Of a stretch of DNA of 64,000 nucleotides, positions 1-7,991 are shown piece after piece (position 1 is the stretch's first letter; each line of letters begins with the position of its first letter). This DNA is from Hyphomicrobiales bacterium (lineage in GTDB: Bacteria > Pseudomonadota > Alphaproteobacteria > Rickettsiales > JACKKO01). The notes under the pieces are model-generated. The model worked only from the letters and a program-made list of their open reading frames with translations. It was not told where the DNA came from and searched no databases. The DNA lies in assembly GCA_024236395.1 (NCBI GenBank), contig JACKKO010000002.1:1-64000 (forward strand), written 5' to 3'. Made by a program: the position numbers and the translations under genes.

Positions 1-318
1 GTCGGTGGCCGCCTGCACCCGTGGGCTGAAGGACTTATCGGCCTTGATTGCATCCGCCAGCTCCATATTGGCTAAATGCATCTGCTCTTCTAAATACTGG
101 CGGCGTTGGCGGTAGCGTTTCTCGATATCCGCCAGTTTTACTTCCTGCTCCCTGGTGATATGCAGCTTGTCATGCAGCGTCTGGTGCCAGCTTCCTGAAT
201 CACGAGCATGATGTTCATGCGGCATCTGCATAACATGCTGACCGAGATAGAGGCCACCAAAGGCAACGGCCAGAACGATCAGGATAAAGGCGGTGGCATT
301 GATGTAACGTCGTTTCAT
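1..318 (-). CDS. CnrX-like periplasmic metal-resistance sensor (truncated by window edge)
   Basis: Only the first 106 residues are in the window; the gene runs off the left edge. The protein starts with a short cytoplasmic stretch (MKRR) and one hydrophobic membrane segment at about residues 8-26. A His-rich linker (PHEHHARD) follows, then a charged helical region with a long Arg/Glu/Gln-rich coiled stretch. This is the layout of the Metal_resist / CnrX / Spy-CpxP group of periplasmic metal-binding sensors. Its ATG overlaps the stop of the upstream gene (315-656) in an ATGA arrangement, so the two are translationally coupled. In Cupriavidus cnrYXH the sensor binds Ni/Co and releases an ECF sigma factor from the membrane anti-sigma CnrY; a sigma gene could lie beyond the edge. 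Family assignment is by layout and neighbour, so moderate. Confidence 0.6.
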   Translation of the reverse strand, partial: MKRRYINATAFILIVLAVAFGGLYLGQHVMQMPHEHHARDSGSWHQTLHDKLHITREQEVKLADIEKRYRQRRQYLEEQMHLANMELADAIKADKSFSPRVQAATD

Positions 319-656
319 TCGTTTCTCTCAATTAGGTTAGCGGTCAGATAGGGTGCATGCACCGTAAACATCTGCATATCCGGCACGGCTCGGTCGGCAC
401 GTACCGCATTGCCCAGCGGAATCGCCGGACTCAGTGAAATACCGACGATCAGGGCAATAGCCAGCGATGCCAGCTGAAAACGCGGCACGCTAAATGCCAG
501 CAGCATCTTGTCCTGCCACGGCAACGCCGCGTCCGCAGTTGTCACATGAATCCTGCGCCAGACGTCCTGCTCCAGCCGGTCAAGCCGGTTTCCTTCAGGC
601 GATTCCCTAAAGTGCGTAGCCAGCAGTCTATTCAGCATTTTATTTAACATTTTCAA
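315..656 (-). CDS. CnrY-like membrane anti-sigma / metal-resistance regulator
   Basis: A 113-residue protein with a basic and acidic cytoplasmic amino terminus (residues 1-50, including RLDRLEQDVWRRI), one hydrophobic transmembrane segment at about residues 58-80, and a short outside tail. This matches the small CnrY/NccY anti-sigma proteins that sit just upstream of CnrX-type sensors. The stop codon overlaps the start of the following CnrX-like gene by four bases. The start has two nearby Met codons (MKMLNKMLNRLL); the first is kept but an internal one is possible. Function is inferred from topology and position. The alternative is a generic single-pass anti-sigma factor. Confidence 0.55.
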   Translation of the reverse strand: MKMLNKMLNRLLATHFRESPEGNRLDRLEQDVWRRIHVTTADAALPWQDKMLLAFSVPRFQLASLAIALIVGISLSPAIPLGNAVRADRAVPDMQMFTVHAPYLTANLIERNE

Positions 657-721
657 GCTCCTTAAGCCTAAGTTATACCCCTTATACGCCTAAAGAGCCA
701 CTATCCCTTAAAATTTCCTAC

Positions 722-988
722 CTACTTAAATTTTCCCGGCACCTTATCGCCGAATAGCAGCCACATGGGGTGTTTATCCAGAATTTCGGCCAGGGCAACT
801 AATTCAAAATCTTTGACGTAGCGATCACCACGTTCCAGTTGTGAAATGCTGTACTGGTTCACGTCGATTCCAAAGTCTACACTCAGGGCCGTTGCAAGCT
901 GGAGTTGATTCATTTCCTTGTCGATACGGGAAAGTTTCACTCGTTTTCCGCAGAGGTTTGTGACCTCTCCCTTCTTCATTTTCTTCAT
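722..988 (-). CDS. XRE-family helix-turn-helix regulator
   Basis: An 88-residue protein with a single Cro/CI-type helix-turn-helix domain: the QLQLATALSV first helices, then ISQLERGDR typical of the recognition helix and following turn, then the LVALAEILDKHPMWLLFGD ending common in XRE repressors. The frame is open ten codons further upstream, but the ATG at 988 is chosen because AAGGTGG lies six bases before it. It is divergent from the lipoprotein gene at 1140, with about 150 bp between them that could hold a shared control region. It is probably a regulator of the island; its target is unknown. Confidence 0.8.
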   Translation of the reverse strand: MKKMKKGEVTNLCGKRVKLSRIDKEMNQLQLATALSVDFGIDVNQYSISQLERGDRYVKDFELVALAEILDKHPMWLLFGDKVPGKFK

Positions 989-1139
989 AGTTGCCACCTT
1001 GTTAGCGTTGAAAAACAATCGCTAAAAATATCAGGCAACTACTTGCAATGCTCACCCTTAGCAGTTAAACTAACTACTAAAGAGTTATTTATACATTTAT
1101 CCAGTTAGTATACATCATAACAAGTTTTAGGAGATTAAC

Positions 1140-1574
1140 ATGAAAAGACTAATTACACTAACCATTCCCATTACCCTGGCAGCTTGCACGACCCTTGGCA
1201 ATGTCGAGAAACAGGCATTGCATGACCGGGCTATTGCCGATGCCCGCAGTCAGCCGAAGGAAATTCATCTGGCGTACCTGCAGTGCTACGCGCTGCGGGA
1301 TGTCGATAAAGATTCCTGCAAGCGCAAGGTAAAACAAACTATTGAAGGGCGGAACGGTGCTTCTACATGGGAATATATCCTGCCGTTTGATTACGAGGCG
1401 GAGCGGCTGGGTTTCCAAGCATTCCTGCGAGACCATGGCAAAAGCTGCGCCGGTATCGACAAAGGCCCGGAGTTTAACAGCGATACCAAAGCCTATGATG
1501 TGATCTGCACCGATGGCCACCGCTATGCCATGCGGTTCGATTACAAGAATGAACAATGGGAACTGGCCGAATGA
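1140..1574 (+). CDS. Small putative lipoprotein of unknown function
   Basis: A 144-residue protein preceded by a good ribosome site (TTTTAGGAGATTAAC). The amino terminus is a short signal peptide ending in the lipobox LAAC with Cys16 as the predicted lipidation site, so the mature protein should be membrane anchored. The mature part has five further Cys (for example LQCYALRDVDKDSCKRK, SCAGI, VICTDGH), suggesting disulfides in the periplasm. I do not recognise a family. It ends ten bases before the next XRE gene on the same strand, so the two may be cotranscribed. Confidence 0.6.
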   Translation: MKRLITLTIPITLAACTTLGNVEKQALHDRAIADARSQPKEIHLAYLQCYALRDVDKDSCKRKVKQTIEGRNGASTWEYILPFDYEAERLGFQAFLRDHGKSCAGIDKGPEFNSDTKAYDVICTDGHRYAMRFDYKNEQWELAE

Positions 1575-1583
1575 GGTTGCACT

Positions 1584-1982
1584 ATGTTTCCCAGCGCTCA
1601 CAGGAAACCACCACATCCGGTGGACATCTATGTCGGCAAACGACTCAGGCTGCGGCGCAAGACATTAGGTCTGAGTCAGGCCGATCTTGGCAAACAGGTC
1701 GGCATTACCTTCCAGCAGATTCAGAAATACGAGCGCGGCACAAACCGCATGGGGGCTTCCCGCCTCTGGGAATTCGCGCAGGCACTTCAGGTGCCCGTTG
1801 ATTATTTCTTTGATGGCTACAAAAAAGATGAAGGCAACGCGGAATGCGCGACGCTGGAAAACACGTTGCTTGAAAGCAGAGAGACACAAACATTAATCCG
1901 GGCGTATTACGAAATCTCCGATCTGAAACTCCGCAAAACCATTGTCGGCCTCATTCGCGCCATTGCTGACGACGCAACATAA
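1584..1982 (+). CDS. XRE-family transcriptional regulator
   Basis: A 132-residue protein with a helix-turn-helix at about residues 16-72: VGKRLRLRRKTLGLSQADLG, then VGITFQQIQKYERGTNRM and the hydrophobic LWEFAQALQVPVDYFF closing helix. The carboxy-terminal 50 residues are helical with the ISDLKLRKTIVGLIRAI segment typical of a common alphaproteobacterial XRE subfamily. It follows the lipoprotein gene by ten bases. An overlapping frame at 1556-1801 is a shadow. Likely DNA-binding regulator; target unknown. Confidence 0.85.
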   Translation: MFPSAHRKPPHPVDIYVGKRLRLRRKTLGLSQADLGKQVGITFQQIQKYERGTNRMGASRLWEFAQALQVPVDYFFDGYKKDEGNAECATLENTLLESRETQTLIRAYYEISDLKLRKTIVGLIRAIADDAT

Positions 1983-2109
1983 AAACAACCATCACGTGCT
2001 GTGATTGAGAATTATTATCTTATAGGTTGTAATTCTGCATCATGTCTTCTATTAATCATCACTATACACAAACCGCAAAAGGATGTGCAAAAAATAATAT
2101 GAGGAGGCC

Positions 2110-2958
2110 ATGGCATTCCCGGCGAAGGAATACAACAGGCTTCAGAGCCTGCAGAAGATCTGGGACGTTTCTCAGGAGGACATGTGGTACGTGGTCGAAA
2201 GCGGCCTCCTGCGTGCCTGCATCTGGTTGCCTCTGCGCTTTGTAGAGCGCGGCGTTATCAAACAACGCAAATTCATCTTCGAATCACAGGAGACCACGGA
2301 AGGGTTCGTCGGGGTCAGGCCGGAAGACTGCCGGAAAATATGCAGCACAGGTCGCGCACGATTACGCATTTTCAATTCGGTTGGCGAGGACGGACACATA
2401 CTCCGTCTGCCGTATGAACCTCCACAGCCCGCGCTTTCCGTCCGGCTGCACGATCTGGTGGTGCTGAAGAAAGACCGCCAGAAGTTTGAAAAAACCTATG
2501 ACATTTGCGAAACCAATGTGCGCGATCTGCACCCTGACAGAGCGTCATCCGGTTTCATGGCTTCCGAGGATTACCGCTATGTGAAGCTCAACAGCCGGGA
2601 ATATCATCTTGGCGATATCCAGGCCCGCGTCATCGAAATGCTGCATGATGCAGCACAGAGCCAAAAACCATGGGTACACAGCAAAACCCTGCTTTTTGAA
2701 TCCGGATCGAACGCCGAGCGCATCCGGGATGTGTTCAGGACACAGAAGCACTGGCAGGAACTGATCATCTCCAACAAGCGTGGCTATTACCGCCTCAACA
2801 TTCCGATGGAAAAACTCGAAGCATCCGCCCAGTCCAGTCCGGCGCAGTCGCTTGTTCAGCAAGCCTTCAGTGCTGGTGGGTGTCTCATCTCCCACCAAAT
2901 CCCCACCCCAGCACCCATTTCCCTCACCACCCAAGCCCCTGATATGGTTTTCAGTTAA
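2110..2958 (+). CDS. Uncharacterised island protein, possible DNA-binding
   Basis: A 282-residue protein with a strong ribosome site (GAGGAGGCC) directly before the ATG. The amino-terminal part (LQKIWDVSQEDMWYVVESGL) resembles an excisionase- or AlpA-like opening helix pair found in hypothetical proteins of alphaproteobacterial islands. The middle is charged and mixed alpha/beta. Residues about 180-245 (RVIEMLHDAAQSQKPWVHSK, then RIRDVFRTQKHWQELI) look like a winged-helix segment ending in YRLNI. The last 40 residues are low-complexity Pro/Ser/Thr. I cannot assign a function. Position just before the replication module suggests a role in the element's own maintenance or regulation. Confidence 0.6.
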   Translation: MAFPAKEYNRLQSLQKIWDVSQEDMWYVVESGLLRACIWLPLRFVERGVIKQRKFIFESQETTEGFVGVRPEDCRKICSTGRARLRIFNSVGEDGHILRLPYEPPQPALSVRLHDLVVLKKDRQKFEKTYDICETNVRDLHPDRASSGFMASEDYRYVKLNSREYHLGDIQARVIEMLHDAAQSQKPWVHSKTLLFESGSNAERIRDVFRTQKHWQELIISNKRGYYRLNIPMEKLEASAQSSPAQSLVQQAFSAGGCLISHQIPTPAPISLTTQAPDMVFS

Positions 2959-3089
2959 AACCGGCAGAAATCCTTCCGTAGGTGACCGTGATCCCCACCC
3001 AAAGTCCCGGTAAATCCCACCCAAGCACCACGTCAAATCGTTAAAAATCAAGCAGCCTGTTCGAACAGTTTCAAACAACGGAGGCAAAA

Positions 3090-3326
3090 TGAACGATTCA
3101 CAAATACAACAAACCCATCTCAACTTTTGATGAAATTCGTCACCTGACTATCGAGACCATGCGCCGCATGGATCTGGAAGAACTATTGCCGCTGGAAAAG
3201 CAGGCCAAGCACGAGCTTGAAAAGGCGAAGCTCACCCATGGATGCATAAAGCTCGTCTTATCGCTCAAAGAAGAGGATCGATGGCCATCTCAGAGGAAGT
3301 CGACGACGCCAGCAAAGCCTGCTTGA
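3090..3326 (+). pseudogene. Frameshifted remnant of a small island gene
   Basis: An ATG at 3090 follows AACGGAGGCAAA, an excellent ribosome site, but the frame stops after 13 codons. A neighbouring frame (from about 3123) then runs to 3326 and encodes a coherent charged helical peptide (TIETMRRMDLEELLPLEKQA and onward). The simplest reading is one small protein of about 75-80 residues interrupted by a frameshift near 3120-3130. I do not recognise a named family. Confidence 0.45.
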
Positions 3327-3341
3327 TGATTAGAGGGCCGG

Positions 3342-4440
3342 ATGTCGATGGAATGGTACCGGGTGTATCACACGATGCCCTATGATCCCAAATTGCAGGT
3401 GATAGCCAGGCGGGCCGGACAGCCGGTGGCGTGCGTGGTTGCGGTGTGGATCTGCGTGCTTGATGCCGCGTCCCAGCATGACCCGCGTGGCATTGCCGGG
3501 ATCGACGCGGAAGAAATCGCCGTGATGCAAGGGCTTGAGGTGGAGGCAAGTTGCCGTCCTCGATGCTCAAACGAATCTCATCGACAAAAGGGCAACGTGG
3601 TGAACTGGCACAAACGCCAGCACACCACGGGTCCACCGATGCATGGCATACCGTGACAAAAAGAAACGCGGTGTGACACGAAGTGACAGGAAGAAACAAA
3701 GTGTGACGCGAAGTGACGCCGCGAAACGCAAAAACGCCCCAGATACAGATGCAGATATAGAAACAGATTCAGATGCAGAACAGAGGGTAGATACAGATTC
3801 AAAAACAAATTCAAATTCAAAAAACAGAGCGAGAGAAGAAAAGAGGGAGTCAGAGGGAGAAAAACACCAGATCTGTGGACAAGATCAGAATCAGATTCTG
3901 CAGGAGATGGCAGACATCTGGAACGAAGAGGTTCAGAGCAAACTGACGCCAGACCAGAAGGTCATACTCACACAAAAACGCAAAGAGCTACTAACATCCA
4001 GATGGATAGACCAGTTTGCAGAGGATATGGGGGCATGGCGGTATTTCTGCCAGATTCTCGGCAGATCGGAATTTGCGCTTGGCAAGAAGGAAGGCAAAGG
4101 CTGGACGGTCGATCTTACCTCCGCCATCCAGTCGGAGGATCGAATTGCCAAGATTTTTGAAGGCGGCTATTCGGATGGCAACCACCCACCGCGACCATCC
4201 CGCTGCGAGGTGCCGAATTTGAGATACAAGGTGATGTCATTCGTTGATGAGAATCACCAAAACTTCGCTTGCTATCCGCGCTTGGTTTTCCAACACCGTC
4301 ATCACCGCCGCCGCCGATACGCCGGATGGCGTGATGCTCACTCTCGAATGCCCCCGCGAATTCGTGCGCGGCTGGATCGAACAACATTTCCTCACCGATG
4401 TGAACCAAACCTTTGAGCTGGTTGCCTGCCCGCGCCTGCG
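3342..4440 (+). pseudogene. Phage/island replication-type gene broken by several frameshifts
   Basis: Three reading frames in series carry parts of one recognisable protein type. The first (from 3342) begins EWYRVYHTMPYDPKLQVIAR and continues to about 3545, the opening of a replication-linked protein family of alphaproteobacterial prophages. A shifted frame then gives VAVLDAQTNLID. The first frame resumes with NVVNWHKRQH, and the frame at 3643 gives AYRDKKKR followed by a Lys/Asp/Ser-rich linker and a folded part to about 4220. A fourth piece (4247-4430) reads AWFSNTVI and ECPREFVRGWIEQHFL, which resembles a DnaA amino-terminal domain. At least three shifts are needed to join them, so the gene is inactive as read, unless the assembly is wrong. 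Confidence 0.6.
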
Positions 4441-4474
4441 GTCGGTGCGGAGCTTAAACCGTGGAGGTCACATC

Positions 4475-4730
4475 ATGAACGGAGAACAGCTGCTGGTGCG
4501 GTCGATGGTATTCGAAGAGCGCCGCGCCACCATGGCCCGCGAGGTCGCCCGGCGCTGGTCGCTGATCCTAAACCGCCAGATCACCCGCAGTGTCATGCCC
4601 GGTCGAACTGAAAGCCGGGCCCTGCCTGAGAAACCCCGCCCATCTCGACAGCATCATCGATATCGCCGGTTACGCAGAAAGCGGCGGAAGTGATTCCGAA
4701 CCCAAATTAAGGAGGTCATCCAATGAGTGA
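4475..4730 (+). pseudogene. DUF6378-like island gene remnant with frameshift
   Basis: A GGAGGT ribosome site precedes the ATG at 4475. The first frame reads AREVARRWSLILNRQIT, the pattern around the W-S-x-x-L motif of DUF6378 proteins. About base 4600 the match moves to another frame that reads RNPAHLDSIIDIAGYAESGG, the conserved D-S-x-x-D-x-x-G-Y end of the same family. One shift joins the two halves. Family naming is from memory of the motif. The neighbours on both sides are also shifted. Confidence 0.5.
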
Positions 4731-5105
4731 ATAAGAAATGGATGCAGACCGATGTACGACGTTTGGAAGAAGCCGCGAAAAACGCTGTACGCTTTCACCG
4801 CCCGTTAAAGTATAGGGATATTTCAATGCTTGGCCACCCATTATCCGTACAGTAGCAGAGCAAACGCGCGCGATCGCTTGCCGATGCGTGCTGGGCTCAC
4901 CGACGCTATCAGCCGGATGGAGGAAACCATCCAGTGGATTTTCTGGCTCGACGATGAGACGAGCGCAGTTGGTATGGGCTTGAAAGCCGAGCGGGTTCGC
5001 AGCGCGTAACCATAAGGGCCAGCCAGCCAGGTACCAAGGTCTGGCTGTGACATATGCGCTACCAAGATTGTCACCCGGCTCAACGCAAAGCAGGGAGGGC
5101 GTTAA
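4723..5105 (+). pseudogene. DUF6362-like island gene remnant, shredded by frameshifts
   Basis: AAGGAGGT precedes the ATG at 4723, but the frame stops after three codons. Pieces of one protein lie in alternating frames: VRRLEEAAKNAVRFHRPLK, then GYFNAWPPII, then GLTDAISRMEETIQWIFWLD, and finally ATKIVTRLNAKQGGR before a stop at 5105. This order (helix, Y-F-N-x-W-P, R-M-E-E-x-x-x-W-x-x-W-L, then a helical end) is that of DUF6362, a small probable helix-turn-helix protein common in alphaproteobacterial prophage-like islands. Four or more shifts are needed. Not functional as read. Confidence 0.55.
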
Positions 5106-5106
5106 G

Positions 5107-5430
5107 ATGTTCGAACAAAAAAAGACTAAACAAGATGAACAAAAAACGCTATGTTCATTAATAGAATCGCCCGAGGTGGGTGCGAATGCATCCGTGGAAC
5201 GCATCCTGGAGTTCGTCCACAACGACACCCGCAGCCAATCCGAAATTTTTGACTCACTGAAAGAACGCATCCTGCGCGACGCTGCAGGGGCGCTTGATGA
5301 ACAACAGGCAATTGAAGCCACGCGCAACCTGCTGGATTTCTTCAGTTCGGCACTCAAATCATACCGCCAGGAAAGCGATAATAACGTTGACTTACAATAT
5401 GTTAATGGCAATGTCGAAGACGAAACATAA
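5107..5430 (+). CDS. Small acidic hypothetical protein
   Basis: A 107-residue protein starting at the ATG preceded by GGAGGGCGTTAAG; the frame is open 20 codons further up but that part is remnant sequence. The protein is helical and charged (ASVERILEFVHNDTRSQSEI, EQQAIEATRNLLDFFSSALK) with no recognised domain. It lies 14 bases before the recombinase and probably shares its transcript. It may be an accessory or regulatory protein of the element; no function can be assigned. Confidence 0.55.
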   Translation: MFEQKKTKQDEQKTLCSLIESPEVGANASVERILEFVHNDTRSQSEIFDSLKERILRDAAGALDEQQAIEATRNLLDFFSSALKSYRQESDNNVDLQYVNGNVEDET

Positions 5431-5444
5431 AACGGGGCAATGCC

Positions 5445-7055
5445 ATGAACAGAGCCACAAAAGCGGTCATTTTAGCGCGGGTATCGACGGAGGAGCAGGA
5501 AAAGGGTTATTCGATTGACGCGCAGCTGCACCGCCTGCGGCAATATTGCGAACGCAAGGAACTGGAGATCATCGAAACCTTCACGGTGGTCGAATCCTCC
5601 ACCAACGGCGAGCGCAAGCAATTCAACGAGATGCTGACGTTCGTCAAACGCCAGAAACAATGCATCGCGGTGGTGGCAGATAAGGTTGACCGGGTGCAGC
5701 GCAGCTTCAAGGAATTTCCGGTGCTGGATGGCCTCGTTCAGAAAGGGCGGATTGAACTGCATTTCAATTCGGAAGGTTACGTCATCCACAAGGATTCGGT
5801 TTCACAAGACCGGTTTATGTGGAGCATCGGCGTGGTGCTGGCCCAGGGTTATGTCGATTCGCTACGAGACAACGTCAAACGCTCCATCGCCCAGAAACTC
5901 CGCAACGGCGAATGGATCAGCCAGGCACCATTAGGATACGAACACTTTACCAACGAACGTGGTAAGCCGGACATTCGGATCGACCCGGTACGTGCCCCGC
6001 TGGTGAGACATATCTTCGAGAAATACGCCACCGGCTGCTACTCCATCTCGCAGATGGTGACCATGGCGAAGGATATAGGGCTGAATAACAGCCGGGGCCA
6101 TAAAGGGGCGCTGACGAAATCGCACCTCTATAAAATTCTGCAGGAGCCGTTTTATTACGGGGTGATGCGTGTTAAAAAGACCGGAGAAGAATTCCCACAT
6201 CGGTATGAAACCGTGATACCTAAAAGCTTGTTCGACACCTGTCAGGACATCCGCACCGGCAAGGGCAAACCACATTCCCGCTACGGGAAGAAGGATTACC
6301 TGTTCCGGGGCATACTGAGCTGCGCCACGACGGGCAAGGCCTGTACCGCCGAAACGCACAAGAAGAAATACGAGAACGGCGAAACGGCGGAATGGACGTA
6401 TGTCGTCTCATACAAGGCCGATAACCCGTCGAAGAAGTTGTGGACGCGGGAGGAAGATGTCGAGGCCCAGGTGATGGCGGCGCTGGAAACGCTGGCGGTC
6501 AAAGATGAAGGTTATCTGAACGACATCCTGTCATGGATTACCTCGACCCACGACAGCAAGAAGGTGCATCACAAGAAACACACCGCCTCGCTGAAAAAGG
6601 AGCATACGGAAATTGAGCATAAGGTCGAGAAGCTGATGGACATGCGGATCAACGGTGAAATCGGCAAGGAGGAATTCATCAAGAACAAGAAACGGCTGAA
6701 AGACCGGCAGTATGAAATCACCGAACTCATTCATGCCTATGACGTAACCGAGGATGAGTTCAACAACAAGCTGATCCACCTGATAAACATAGCGTCCGGC
6801 GCGGCGCGCGCGTTCCGGGGTTCTGACATTCACGAAAAACGCGAAATGCTCACTTTCATATTCCAGAACCTAAGCTTGAAAGAGAAAAAACTTGAATATA
6901 CAATGCGTTACCCATTCAATCTGTTTGCTGATGCCAACAAAACAGGAGAATGGTGCGGTCGAGAGGACTTGAACCTCCACCCGTTGCCGGACAGCGACCT
7001 CAACGCTGCGCGTCTACCAGTTCCGCCACGACCGCACGTTAAATATCAGGAATAG
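5445..7055 (+). CDS. Large serine recombinase (integrase) of the island
   Basis: A 536-residue recombinase. Residues 7-150 form the resolvase/invertase catalytic domain, with the nucleophile Ser14 in ARVSTEEQEKGYSIDAQ and the matching arginines further on (QRSFKEF, SQDRFMW). Residues about 155-260 are the recombinase DNA-binding domain (APLGYEH, PVRAPLVRHIFEKYATG). Next comes a zinc-ribbon-like part (LSCATTGKACTAE), where only some of the usual Cys are present. A long coiled coil follows (residues about 375-430). The last 30 residues (GREDLNLHPLPDSDLNAAR and onward) are the antisense translation of tRNA-Leu: the frame runs through the tRNA and stops 20 bases past it. It catalyses site-specific integration and excision through a Ser-DNA link. 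The frame is intact although the neighbouring island genes are decayed. Confidence 0.9.
   Translation: MNRATKAVILARVSTEEQEKGYSIDAQLHRLRQYCERKELEIIETFTVVESSTNGERKQFNEMLTFVKRQKQCIAVVADKVDRVQRSFKEFPVLDGLVQKGRIELHFNSEGYVIHKDSVSQDRFMWSIGVVLAQGYVDSLRDNVKRSIAQKLRNGEWISQAPLGYEHFTNERGKPDIRIDPVRAPLVRHIFEKYATGCYSISQMVTMAKDIGLNNSRGHKGALTKSHLYKILQEPFYYGVMRVKKTGEEFPHRYETVIPKSLFDTCQDIRTGKGKPHSRYGKKDYLFRGILSCATTGKACTAETHKKKYENGETAEWTYVVSYKADNPSKKLWTREEDVEAQVMAALETLAVKDEGYLNDILSWITSTHDSKKVHHKKHTASLKKEHTEIEHKVEKLMDMRINGEIGKEEFIKNKKRLKDRQYEITELIHAYDVTEDEFNNKLIHLINIASGAARAFRGSDIHEKREMLTFIFQNLSLKEKKLEYTMRYPFNLFADANKTGEWCGREDLNLHPLPDSDLNAARLPVPPRPHVKYQE
6951..7035 (-). tRNA. tRNA-Leu(GAG)
   Basis: Minus-strand sequence folds as a class II tRNA: acceptor GCGGTCG paired with CGACCGC, discriminator A and encoded CCA. 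The anticodon stem CAGCG/CGCTG encloses loop TTGAGGT with anticodon GAG. A long variable arm follows, then a T arm containing GGTTCAAGTCC. About 85 nt. It is the likely attachment site for the serine recombinase whose frame runs through it on the other strand. Confidence 0.95.
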
Positions 7056-7141
7056 CGCAATCCGTAGTTTGTGCTTGCTTTCCTGCTGGCAGGGTCCTAA
7101 GTGGATAAGCAAATCCGCTATAATAATCAAGGAAAAAACCC

Positions 7142-7789
7142 GTGCCCCTTGCGTTTCCTGAATGGAAGACCAGCCCCGCCCCGGTGGCATACCCGGAGGC
7201 ACTGGCGCAAATGGAACAACGGGTGGCGGATATCCGCGCCGGGAACGCGCCAGAGCTGGTGTGGCTGCTGGAGCACCCTCCCCTCTATACCGCCGGCACC
7301 TCCGCCCGCCCCGAAGACCTGCTGGACCAGGATCGCTTCCCGGTCTACAGCACCGGGCGCGGCGGGCAATATACCTATCATGGCCCCGGTCAGCGCGTCG
7401 TGTACCTGATGCTGGATTTACGCGCCCGCAGCCCGGAAGGGAAACCGGATTTACGCCGCTATGTCTGGCTGCTGGAGGAGTGGATTATCCAGACGCTTGC
7501 CAAGCTGGGCGTCACCGGGGAACGCCGGGAAGGCCGCATCGGCATCTGGGTTTGCCGTGAAAACGGCGAGGAAAATAAAATCGCGGCGCTGGGTGTGCGG
7601 GTGCGCCAGGGCGTGGCCTATCATGGCATCGCCATCAATGTAAACCCGGATCTCAGCCATTTTTCCGGCATTGTTCCGTGCGGTATTCAGCAACACGGCG
7701 TTACCTCACTATATAAGGAGTGTGGAATCCGGGAGATGCAACGCGTGGATTCTGCCTTGAAACAAACATTCCAAACGCTCTTTCTCTAA
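7142..7789 (+). CDS. lipB: Octanoyltransferase LipB
   Basis: A 215-residue enzyme that moves octanoyl groups from acyl carrier protein to the lipoyl domains of enzymes such as pyruvate dehydrogenase, in the cytoplasm. Family motifs are clear: [13 protein letters not shown] (substrate pocket), the catalytic Lys in [10 protein letters not shown], and the catalytic Cys in IVPCGI. Length is typical. The start is a GTG with AAGG about ten bases before it. It stands alone between the island and the flagellar operon and is followed by a strong terminator at 7845. Confidence 0.95.
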   Translation: MPLAFPEWKTSPAPVAYPEALAQMEQRVADIRAGNAPELVWLLEHPPLYTAGTSARPEDLLDQDRFPVYSTGRGGQYTYHGPGQRVVYLMLDLRARSPEGKPDLRRYVWLLEEWIIQTLAKLGVTGERREGRIGIWVCRENGEENKIAALGVRVRQGVAYHGIAINVNPDLSHFSGIVPCGIQQHGVTSLYKECGIREMQRVDSALKQTFQTLFL

Positions 7790-7844
7790 ACCACCCGGCA
7801 ATATATGCCCCGGAGCATTTCGAGCAGGCAGGTTTTGCCCTGAG

Positions 7845-7866
7845 GCGGCAAAAATTGCCGCTTTTT
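7845..7866 (+). terminator. Rho-independent terminator after lipB
   Basis: Perfect 7-bp stem GCGGCAA / TTGCCGC with a three-base loop followed by TTTTT. It closes the lipB transcript and isolates it from the flagellar operon. Confidence 0.85.
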
Positions 7867-7948
7867 ACCTGTAAGATTCCCCTATCCCGGAACACCGTAA
7901 ATTATATTATTTCTATATATCGGTATGTTAATTCAATCATGCCATTTT

Positions 7949-7964
7949 TGGCACGGCACATGCA
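7949..7964 (+). promoter_or_regulatory. Sigma-54 promoter upstream of fliK
   Basis: TGGCACGGCACATGCA has the invariant GG and GC of a -24/-12 promoter with exactly ten bases between them, and matches the consensus TGGCACG-N4-TTGCA at all but one position. It lies about 28 bases before the first flagellar gene. Sigma-54 control of hook genes is known in Caulobacter and other flagellated proteobacteria. Confidence 0.8.
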
Positions 7965-7991
7965 TATAGTTTAGCGGATAAACAGATTTAT

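Larger units (their letters stand above)
1..6953. mobile_element. Right part of an integrated genomic island ending at tRNA-Leu
   Basis: This stretch carries accessory genes (metal-sensing pair, two XRE regulators, phage-like replication remnants) and ends with a large serine recombinase directly beside the 3' end of tRNA-Leu(GAG). Core genes (lipB, flagellar operon) begin immediately beyond the tRNA. Integrase next to a tRNA 3' end is the classic arrangement of an island inserted at that tRNA. The other end and the second attachment-site copy lie outside the window, so the left limit given is only the window edge. Several genes of the replication module are frameshifted, which suggests an old, decaying element. 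Confidence 0.75.

Noticed and set aside
6960..7050. GREDLNLHPLP-type conserved protein ending
   Set aside because: It is the antisense translation of tRNA-Leu, not a protein domain.
7720..7974. 84-codon open frame after lipB
   Set aside because: It overlaps the end of lipB, runs across the terminator and the sigma-54 promoter, and has no protein-like features.
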